From Planctomycetia bacterium (lineage in GTDB: Bacteria > Planctomycetota > UBA1135 > UBA2386): DNA of 38,651 nt. Below, piece after piece: positions 15,384 to 21,607 of this stretch. The translations under genes and the position numbers were made by a program. The stretch is from NCBI GenBank assembly GCA_005776475.1, contig SXPB01000241.1:1-38651 (forward strand). Direction: 5' to 3'. Each line of letters begins with the position of its first letter. Position 1 is the first letter of the stretch. The notes below the pieces were generated by a model, which worked only from the letters and a program-made list of their open reading frames with translations, had not been told where the DNA came from and did no database searches.

Positions 15384-16402
15384 GCGGCCAACTCCGCCAG
15401 GCACAGGCCGAGCGTGGTGGCGTAGGTGCTGCGCAGCCCCGCCGACGCGTTCGCCAGCGGGCCCGCATCGACGCCGGCAAGGGGATCGGTGGCTTCGCTG
15501 CGCAGGCCGATGCGGCGGCCGAGTGCGGTCATGAGTCCCGGCAGCTGCGCGAGTCGGCCGGTCGCGCGCAGCGACGTCACCGCTCGACCCTGGAACAGGG
15601 CGCCGCAGTAGCGGATGCCCTCGGCCAGCTTCTGCGCCAGCCGCTCCAGCGGTTCGGCGAGCGCGTCGGTGATCGCCGCCGCGGTCAGTTTGGCGTCCAT
15701 TGACGACGTGTTGCCGAGTGCGGCGAGCGCCGTGATGTCGAGTCCAAGTCGTTCTTCGAGTGTCGCCTGCAGGGCTTCGCCGGCGACCGGAACCGAACGC
15801 ACCAGCAACGGCTGGCCGGCGCGCACGAAGGTGATCCGGCACTCCGCGGCGCCGATGTCGAGATGCGCGAACGACTCGCCGGGGGCCGCGTGCAGCAGGG
15901 CCCGGGCTTGCGCCAGCGGGGCCAACTCGATCGCGCACGGGCGCAGCTTCAGGCGTTCGAGCAAGGCGATGCGCGCGTCGATCGCGGCCTGCTTGACGAT
16001 GCAGCACAGGAACTCGCGCTTGCGTTCGCCCTGGTCGAGGAAGTCGGCGACCGGCACGGGATTGATGACGACGTCGTCGTCGCCCCCGTCAGCGCCCTGC
16101 ACCTGGGCAAGGATGCGTTCGCCAGCGTGTTCGAGCGCATCGAACGGCACGCGCACGTGCCGGCTGCTCACGTCGTCGAGTCCGAGAGCCGTGGTCGCGA
16201 GGCCGCCACGAAAGCGGCCGCTGCGCAGCAGCCGTTGGGCGCTTGCGAACCAGGCTTCGGCGCGATCACTCGCGGCTGTCGAGGCCAACGGCTCCCGCGC
16301 GGCCGCGCGAATCCGGGTCGTTCCCGCGCAGGTTTCAGCCTGCAGCATCGTCACGGCGCGGACGCCGAAGTCGATGGCGATGGGGGAACGACGGCGGCGC
16401 AT
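15380..16402 (-). CDS. pilM: PilM-like actin-fold ATPase
   Basis: A 340-residue cytoplasmic protein of the PilM/FtsA-like actin fold. The phosphate-1 strand reads SPIAIDFGVRAVTML near the N-terminus, and the second phosphate strand reads FAHLDIGAAECRITFVRAG in the middle, as in PilM. It has no membrane helix. The ATG at 16402 is preferred over an in-frame ATG at 16417 because a GGAG ribosome site (16415-16412) lies 9 bases upstream of it. It is followed by PilN- and PilO-like genes with ATGA overlaps, so this is the cytoplasmic ring or anchor component of the platform, replacing the GspL cytoplasmic domain of a classic T2SS. A 50-base gap separates it from gspG. Confidence 0.85.
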   Translation of the reverse strand: MRRRRSPIAIDFGVRAVTMLQAETCAGTTRIRAAAREPLASTAASDRAEAWFASAQRLLRSGRFRGGLATTALGLDDVSSRHVRVPFDALEHAGERILAQVQGADGGDDDVVINPVPVADFLDQGERKREFLCCIVKQAAIDARIALLERLKLRPCAIELAPLAQARALLHAAPGESFAHLDIGAAECRITFVRAGQPLLVRSVPVAGEALQATLEERLGLDITALAALGNTSSMDAKLTAAAITDALAEPLERLAQKLAEGIRYCGALFQGRAVTSLRATGRLAQLPGLMTALGRRIGLRSEATDPLAGVDAGPLANASAGLRSTYATTLGLCLAELAA

Positions 16403-16411
16403 ATGCGAGAA

Positions 16412-16415
16412 CTCC
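16412..16415 (-). promoter_or_regulatory. Ribosome binding site deciding the pilM start
   Basis: GGAG on the minus strand sits 9 bases before the ATG at 16402-16400. The alternative ATG at 16417 begins inside this element and would lack its own site, so the shorter protein is chosen. Confidence 0.55.
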
Positions 16416-16452
16416 ATCCCGCGCGGGGGCGCGGGCATGCGGTCCGCACCGA

Positions 16453-16959
16453 TCAGTAGTCGGTGTAGGTCTTGCCGGCCTGAGAGGCCCCCGTCGAATT
16501 GGCGCGGACCTTGCCGGTCTTGGGTTGGTAGATCCAACCCGTGCTGTCGTCCGCCGCCGGGAACGGGTCGGCGTCGGCGACGACCTTGATCGTCGCGAGG
16601 TTGTTCACCGGGTTCGCCGGAATGGCCTCGCGGATGTACGGGCCGAAGCCGAAGCCGGCGGTGCCGGGAGCGGCCGTCGAGCCATCGACCTTGCTGGCCA
16701 GCGTGAGCTGGTTGACCGACAACGCTTCCGTTGGCGCGCCGCCGCCGACGGGATAGCCCGGGTACTTGCCCGAGTGGTTGGCTCGGTAGTACTCGATCGC
16801 GTTGCGCATGACGGCGAGGTTGGTCTGCAGGTTGCTGGCCTTGGCTTCGCCGCTGCTGTCAGAGAACTGCGGGATGGCGACGGCGGCGAGGATGCCCAGG
16901 ATGACGACGACGAGCAGGAGCTCGATCAACGTGAAGGCGGATTGCGTGCTGTTGCGCAT
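16453..16959 (-). CDS. gspG: GspG-like major pseudopilin
   Basis: A 168-residue prepilin and the best candidate for the main pseudopilus subunit. The leader MRNSTQSA is followed by FTLIELLLVVVILGILAA, the classic type IV prepilin helix with Glu at +5, but the residue before the cleavage site is Ala instead of the usual Gly. The segment after the helix (QTNLAVMRNAIEYYRANHSG) and the C-terminal GWIYQPKTGKVRAN element match GspG/type II pseudopilins. It is separated from gspH by 83 bases that contain a hairpin, and from pilM by 50 bases, so it is the only gene of the operon with its own leader. This fits higher expression of the major subunit. No Shine-Dalgarno is visible; the 5' region is CAA-rich. 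Confidence 0.88.
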   Translation of the reverse strand: MRNSTQSAFTLIELLLVVVILGILAAVAIPQFSDSSGEAKASNLQTNLAVMRNAIEYYRANHSGKYPGYPVGGGAPTEALSVNQLTLASKVDGSTAAPGTAGFGFGPYIREAIPANPVNNLATIKVVADADPFPAADDSTGWIYQPKTGKVRANSTGASQAGKTYTDY

Positions 16960-17002
16960 GGCGTGATTTGTTGTTGTCTCGACTCAGGACGACGAGGCCA
17001 TC

Positions 17003-17017
17003 GACCGGATTCCGGTC
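17003..17017 (-). promoter_or_regulatory. Hairpin in the leader of gspG
   Basis: GACCGG, ATT, CCGGTC form a perfect 6-base-pair stem with a 3-base loop in the 83-base gap between gspH and gspG. It is followed on the transcribed strand by an A/C-rich stretch (GACAACAACAAATC) directly before the gspG start. It could protect a processed gspG transcript or attenuate read-through from gspH. There is no U-tract, so a simple intrinsic terminator is unlikely. Confidence 0.4.
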
Positions 17018-17042
17018 ATGCCTTTAGGGGTGTTTCAACAGG

Positions 17043-17555
17043 TCAGGGCGCGGTCACGGCGATGCGTCCCGACGACGGCGCGCAGCGCACCTGCAGGGAC
17101 TTGCCACCCAGGACGAGTTGGATCGAGCCGCCCGCGGACGGAGTGCCGTCGGCCGCGAACACGAGGTTCGGGCTGCCGGCGAAGTCGGCGGCGGCGATCC
17201 TGATCCGAGCGAAGCCAGCGCTGCCATGGGGCCGCGCGCCCAGCAGCCGTTCGACTGCGAGGTCGGTGAGGGTGCCGAGTCCACGCAGGCGAGCTTCGGC
17301 CCCGGCGATCGGCGTGCCGTCGGCCAGCACGAACTGGGTGGTGCTCGTCTTTACGTCGGCCGCGAGGCCGACCGGGAGGCGACTCTTGATCGCCAGTCCC
17401 TGGGCGGTGACCAGGTCGGCGGCCAGTTGTTTGGCGGCGGTTTCGAGTTCGAGCTCGCTGTGGTCGACGTTGCTGACCGCCATGCCGGCGACGATGCCGA
17501 GGATCAGCATGACCAGCAGCAACTCGATCAGCGTGAAGCCATGTGCCCGCCGCAT
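17043..17555 (-). CDS. GspH-like minor pseudopilin
   Basis: A 170-residue class III prepilin with leader MRRAHG, cleavage site G^FTLIE, Glu at +5 and a hydrophobic helix. The head contains a FimT/GspH-like pattern (AAKQLAADLVTAQGLAIKSRLPVGL) typical of this family, and the C-terminus ends in beta strands (SIQLVLGGKSLQVRC). The ATG at 17555 is chosen because it gives a normal short leader; a GTG at 17591 would add 12 residues. It is the first gene of the minus-strand secretion operon, and its upstream region is shared with the divergent GspK/PilX-like gene. H versus another minor pseudopilin is assigned from the FimT-like pattern and is moderately certain. Confidence 0.78.
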   Translation of the reverse strand: MRRAHGFTLIELLLVMLILGIVAGMAVSNVDHSELELETAAKQLAADLVTAQGLAIKSRLPVGLAADVKTSTTQFVLADGTPIAGAEARLRGLGTLTDLAVERLLGARPHGSAGFARIRIAAADFAGSPNLVFAADGTPSAGGSIQLVLGGKSLQVRCAPSSGRIAVTAP

Positions 17556-17593
17556 GCGCCCGTATCGGTCCGGTTGGGCAGCGATCTGCACAT

Positions 17594-17628
17594 CATCGAC
17601 TTGGCTCGTCGATGCCTTGGTGTCGATG
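17594..17628. promoter_or_regulatory. Three half-sites at 14-base spacing in divergent control region
   Basis: CATCGAC (17594-17600) and GTCGATG (17608-17614) form a perfect 7-base inverted repeat with a 7-base spacer, and a further GTCGATG lies at 17622-17628. The three half-sites start exactly 14 bases apart. They occupy the 80-base region between the start of the secretion operon (minus) and the GspK/PilX-like gene (plus), where a shared regulator would bind. No -10/-35 pair is clear. GTCGATG is also common inside coding sequence here, so the regular spacing is the main argument. Confidence 0.45.
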
Positions 17629-17635
17629 TCTGGGC

Positions 17636-18772
17636 ATGGTCACCGAACGGAACGGGCGTGGTGGCGCTGCCGACACGCAGCGCGGTGCGGCATTGCTGTT
17701 GGCGCTGGTACTGACGGTCAGCCTCTCCATGCTTGCCTTGTCCGTGCTCGCCAGCCGCGACATGGCCGTCGTCGTTGCCGATCATGCCGAAGCCCGTGCG
17801 CGGGCGCGGCACGCGGCCGCCAGCGGCATCGAATGGGCCACGGCGGTGGTGATGGACCAGGGTTTCACGGCGCAGTCGCGCAAGCTGGTGTTGGCGGATG
17901 GGGACGAGGTCGCAGTGACAGTCGATCCGGTGGCGACGCCGCAAGTCGTCGCCAAGGGCACTTGCGATGGCGTCGAAGTGCGCCTGGGGGCCGACGTCGA
18001 TGCGATCGATCCGCCGGCTCCGGGCTACGCGTGGGTGAGCCTTTCGGGAGTCACCACGGTCAACCACACAGTCAGCGTGTTGGGGTCGGCGTACCTGGGC
18101 GCCTTGCTGATGCCGGTCTCGACGCTGTCGCGCGGCACGCTCGCAATGCACGGCAACCTCGACCTCACTGCCGCGGCGTTGCTCGACACGAGTGTGGTAA
18201 CCCACGTGTCTGGCACGACGCAGTGCTCCGTCGCAGCGATCACGGCGCCGACCATCGACACGGCGGCATTCCCGAGCAGCACCACCGGCGGCGTCAGCGT
18301 GACCACCTTCACCGGCGATACGACGCTCGCGGACACGACCCAGAACGGCATCCTGCTCGTGACCCTCGCGGCGGGTCAGACATTGACTCTCGACAACGTC
18401 ACCATCAACGGCACGATCGTCGTCACGGCACCGGACTCGGCGTTGCTGCGGCCGATGGTGCACGTGCTCGCCACCTGCACCATTAATGGCGGCACGGCAT
18501 TGACCGGGAATCTGGCGTTGCTGGCGCCGACGTGCGCTTTGAAGGGCAAGACGTCCAATAGCAGCCTCGTCGCGGGCGTGAGCTTCGTTTACCGGATCGA
18601 AGATATGAACAGCGCGACGTTCCGCGGGCAGTTGATCACGCAAAACAACATGCAGTCGACTGCAGGCGATTACACGATCGAGCGGCCGGTCGGATTCGTG
18701 CCATCGACGCCGCTCGGCATCACCTGGCCCGGTACGCCGAAGTACCGCATTGGTTGGCGCGGCGAACTCTGA
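17636..18772 (+). CDS. GspK/PilX-like pilin-related protein with beta-rich body
   Basis: A 378-residue protein with a short Arg/Gly N-terminus ending in QRGAALLLALVLTVSLSMLA, a hydrophobic helix that resembles the start of GspK or PilX (cleavage after Gly, no Glu at +5), then a helical stalk (ARARARHAAASGIEWATAV). The remainder is Thr/Val/Gly-rich and probably a beta-solenoid (repeats such as DNVTINGTIVV and CTINGGTALTGNL). GspK also lacks Glu5, which fits a tip role, but the large body is unlike GspK. The ATG at 17636 is preferred to upstream in-frame starts that would place non-hydrophobic Cys/Arg-rich sequence before the helix. It is divergent from the operon that supplies the other pseudopilins. 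Confidence 0.68.
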   Translation: MVTERNGRGGAADTQRGAALLLALVLTVSLSMLALSVLASRDMAVVVADHAEARARARHAAASGIEWATAVVMDQGFTAQSRKLVLADGDEVAVTVDPVATPQVVAKGTCDGVEVRLGADVDAIDPPAPGYAWVSLSGVTTVNHTVSVLGSAYLGALLMPVSTLSRGTLAMHGNLDLTAAALLDTSVVTHVSGTTQCSVAAITAPTIDTAAFPSSTTGGVSVTTFTGDTTLADTTQNGILLVTLAAGQTLTLDNVTINGTIVVTAPDSALLRPMVHVLATCTINGGTALTGNLALLAPTCALKGKTSNSSLVAGVSFVYRIEDMNSATFRGQLITQNNMQSTAGDYTIERPVGFVPSTPLGITWPGTPKYRIGWRGEL

Positions 18773-18799
18773 TCGCGCAATGTCACGCGGCGCCGCCGT

Positions 18800-20905
18800 T
18801 CACATGCCGAGTTCTTGCAGCAGCGCGGCACACGGGAACACCGACTCGACGACCCACAGCACGTAGCGCACGTCGCAAACGACGTTGCGCGAGCGGTCCT
18901 TGTTCCAGCCGAAGTCGCCGGCCACGTTCTCGAACACGCGGTCGAAGTTGAGCCCGATCAACTCGCCCTTGCCGTTGATGACCGGCGAACCGGAGTTGCC
19001 ACCCGTGGTGTCGCCGTTGGTGAGGAAGCACACCGGCACGTCGCCCAATTTGGCATCGAACCAACGCGACGATTGCCGCGTCTTCGCGGCCTCGAGCAAC
19101 GCCTTCGGGTTGGCGAACGGTTCCTTGCCGGTCTCCTTCGCGACGAGGCCGCCGACGGTGGTCTGCGGCGCGTAGGTCACCGCTTCTTGCGGCTGGTAGC
19201 CGGCGATCTCGGCGATCGACACCCGCAGCGTGCTGTTGGCGTCGGGGTAGAACGACTTGCCGCGGAACGCTTCCTGCGCGGCGATCCAACGCCGACCGCA
19301 ATCGAGCATTTTGCCGGCGCGCTGGCGCTGGCGTTGCGTCGCCATCTGGCCCTCGGTGGCGATCGCGCGCGCCAGCCGCAGCAGCGGATCGTCCTTGGCG
19401 GCTTCCTTGCCCTTGCCGAACGCGTCCAGGCGCGCCTTGCCCTGCAGCAGCGGCGACGCGAATAGCGCGTCGGCGATCTTCGGGTCGAGCTTGCCATCGC
19501 CGAGGAACTCGGTGCCCGGGATGCGTTGGGCCTTGCTCATCGACGCGAGCTCGGCCAGCAGGATGCGCCAGGTCGGTTGTTCGATGCTGGCGAAGTGGGT
19601 GGTGAGCGCGTCGTTGCCGAGCGCCTGCTGCAGGCGCGGCTGCAGCTTGCCGTCGGGGTTGCTGGCGCTGGCACCGCAGGCCTCGACCAGCGTCAGCAGC
19701 AACGGCAGTCCGTCGCCGAGCATGTTGAGCAGGGACACCATGGTGTCGCGTTCGATGGTGGCGGCTTCCGTTTCGTCGGCGGCGAGCATCTCGTCGAGCA
19801 CGGTGGCCCAACCGGGTTGCTTGGTCGGCAGTGCCGCGAGCCACGCCCGGAACTGTTCCTCTTCGAGCTGCTTCTTGCTGGCCGTGGCGTTGCGCTGCAG
19901 GCCGAACACCATCCCGGCGGCGTTCTTCTGCACGTTGGCGAGCGACTTCACGTTGTCGGCGACGGCGAGTTCGAGCCGCGCGTCGGTCTTGCCCGCGGCT
20001 TCGAGCACGGCGATCGCTGCGGTCAGGACTTCGAGGCGCTTGGGATAGACGTAGCCCTGCTGCGTGGCGGTGCCGCGGCTCGTCTTGTAGCGCTGGGTGC
20101 GGCCCGGATACCCCATGATGATCGCCAGGTCGCCCGGCTGCACCGACGTCTTCGCCACCCTGAGGTGGTGGCGTGCCGAGTACGGCACGTTGTCCTTGTC
20201 GTAGTCGCGCACGGCGCCGTCCTTGCCGACGTAGGCGCGGAAGAAGCTGAAGTCGCCGGTGTGGCGCGGCCACTCCCAGTTGTCGACTTCGCCGCCGAAC
20301 TCGCCGATCGCGCGCGGCGGCGCGTAGACGAGGCGCACGTCGCGGATCTGCGTGCGGTAGTAGAGGTGGTACTCCTTGCCTTCGAGGAACGACGCCACGC
20401 TGCACTTGGTGTTCTTCTCCTTCGCTTCGCCCTCGGCGCACAGGCGCGCGATGGTGCGATCGGTGAGGCTCCACCGTTCGAGGTCGTCCTTGGCCTTGGC
20501 CTGCGCCTCGTGCAGCACCGCGGTGACGTCTTCGATGCGTTGCAGCACCGAAGCGACCATGCCCGGTGCGGGTCGTTCGCCGGCGCGATCGGGCGCCGCG
20601 AAACCGTTCTGCAACAGGTTGTCCTCGGGCGTGCTCAGCTCCGAGATCGCGCCAAAACCGCAGTGGTGGTTGGTCACCATCAGGCCGTCCTGGCTGACGA
20701 ACGAAGCGGTGCAGCCGTTGATCTGCACCGTCGCCGACAGCACGCCGCCCTGCTCGGGATGCCAGAACTCGTCCTTGCTCAGCGCCATGCCGCGCTTCTT
20801 CAGCGCGTCCCAGTCCATTTCGCGGACCTGGGTCGGCAGCCATTGCCCTTCGTCGGGCAACAGGGAGACGGCGGCGAGGAACAGGACGAACGAGCGCAAC
20901 AGCAT
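18800..20905 (-). CDS. S46-family dipeptidyl-peptidase, DPP11-like
   Basis: A 701-residue exported serine peptidase. A signal peptide (1-17) is followed by a chymotrypsin-like double barrel with an inserted helical domain, typical of S46 dipeptidyl-peptidases (length ~700-720). The catalytic triad is visible: His81 in TNHHCGFG, Asp218 in WEWPRHTGDF, Ser638 in GGNSGSP. The residue 18 positions after the Ser is Arg656 (LNFDRVFE); in the characterised Porphyromonas enzymes an Arg here marks DPP11 (Asp/Glu at P1), while DPP7 has Gly. Acidic dipeptide release is therefore inferred. It lies 60 bases downstream of the HD-domain gene and converges with the GspK/PilX-like gene across 27 bases. It could be cargo of the adjacent secretion system or act in the periplasm. 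Confidence 0.92.
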   Translation of the reverse strand: MLLRSFVLFLAAVSLLPDEGQWLPTQVREMDWDALKKRGMALSKDEFWHPEQGGVLSATVQINGCTASFVSQDGLMVTNHHCGFGAISELSTPEDNLLQNGFAAPDRAGERPAPGMVASVLQRIEDVTAVLHEAQAKAKDDLERWSLTDRTIARLCAEGEAKEKNTKCSVASFLEGKEYHLYYRTQIRDVRLVYAPPRAIGEFGGEVDNWEWPRHTGDFSFFRAYVGKDGAVRDYDKDNVPYSARHHLRVAKTSVQPGDLAIIMGYPGRTQRYKTSRGTATQQGYVYPKRLEVLTAAIAVLEAAGKTDARLELAVADNVKSLANVQKNAAGMVFGLQRNATASKKQLEEEQFRAWLAALPTKQPGWATVLDEMLAADETEAATIERDTMVSLLNMLGDGLPLLLTLVEACGASASNPDGKLQPRLQQALGNDALTTHFASIEQPTWRILLAELASMSKAQRIPGTEFLGDGKLDPKIADALFASPLLQGKARLDAFGKGKEAAKDDPLLRLARAIATEGQMATQRQRQRAGKMLDCGRRWIAAQEAFRGKSFYPDANSTLRVSIAEIAGYQPQEAVTYAPQTTVGGLVAKETGKEPFANPKALLEAAKTRQSSRWFDAKLGDVPVCFLTNGDTTGGNSGSPVINGKGELIGLNFDRVFENVAGDFGWNKDRSRNVVCDVRYVLWVVESVFPCAALLQELGM

Positions 20906-20965
20906 GCGGAACCTATACGGGGCCGGCGCGGTCGGCGCGAATGCGCAGGCGCGGTTCCTGGCGGC

Positions 20966-21526
20966 TCAGGCGAGGCTCTGCATGCGATCCGCCAGTTCGC
21001 GCAGCAGGGCACCCAGCCGCTTTGGGCCACGCGCAGCGAAGATCGACGCCAGTTCGCGGTAGTACCACAGGGTGCCGTCGCGGCCGCCGGAGAAGCGCTG
21101 CCAGAGGTCTGACCCGCTGGCGGCGTGGTCGGCGACGATCGCGCGGGCGTTGTGCACCTTGTCGCAGGCGGACACCAGCAGCACGTCCATCGGGGCCTTC
21201 GCCAGATGCGCCAGGTAGGCCTGCTTGCGCGCCCGCCACGGCGGCTTCTGCGCCACCACGGCGTCGGTGAGGGCCAGCACGAGGTCGTGCACGCGTTGCC
21301 CGAACGCAGCGTGGATGCGGGCGGCGGTCGGCATCCCACCCTGGTCCTCGACCGCGTCGTGCAACAACGCCGCGATCGCCTGGTCTTCGTCGGCGCCGTG
21401 TTCGAGGGCCAGCGACGCCACGGCCAGCAGGTGGCTCAGGTACGGCACGCCCGATTCCTTGCGCACCTGTTGGCGATGCAGCTCCGACGCGAGCAGGAAG
21501 GCGCGATCGAAGCGTTCGCCGAGCAT
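20966..21526 (-). CDS. Stand-alone HD hydrolase, RelA/SpoT (MESH1) type
   Basis: A 186-residue single HD domain. The metal-binding set of (p)ppGpp hydrolases is present: His32 in YLSHLLAV, His56-Asp57 in LLHDAVED with Glu60-Asp61, and Asp122 in ACDKVHNAR (Asn126). The whole pattern matches the hydrolase part of RelA/SpoT and small alarmone hydrolases, with no synthetase or TGS/ACT domains. The function inferred is hydrolysis of (p)ppGpp or a related nucleotide. The start ATG at 21526 gives the normal small-hydrolase N-terminus (RFDRAFLLASELH). It is divergent from the secreted toroid protein (81 bases apart) and upstream of the S46 peptidase on the same strand. Confidence 0.82.
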   Translation of the reverse strand: MLGERFDRAFLLASELHRQQVRKESGVPYLSHLLAVASLALEHGADEDQAIAALLHDAVEDQGGMPTAARIHAAFGQRVHDLVLALTDAVVAQKPPWRARKQAYLAHLAKAPMDVLLVSACDKVHNARAIVADHAASGSDLWQRFSGGRDGTLWYYRELASIFAARGPKRLGALLRELADRMQSLA

Positions 21527-21607
21527 GCCTGCAGCAGACCGTCCCGTCCTCGTGTCAGCAAGCGTGCGATGCTTGTCGGCGCCCCAGGAGCGCGGCACGC
21601 TTCTGCC

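Noticed and set aside
3184-17555. Classic retractable type IV pilus
   Set aside because: No PilT retraction ATPase, no prepilin peptidase and several GspG/H/I/J-type pseudopilins; the set reads as a secretion machine with a PilMNO platform.
18787-18796. GCGGCGCCGC palindrome between the GspK/PilX-like and S46 genes as a terminator
   Set aside because: It is 10 bases long with no loop and no U-tract; such short palindromes are frequent at this composition.
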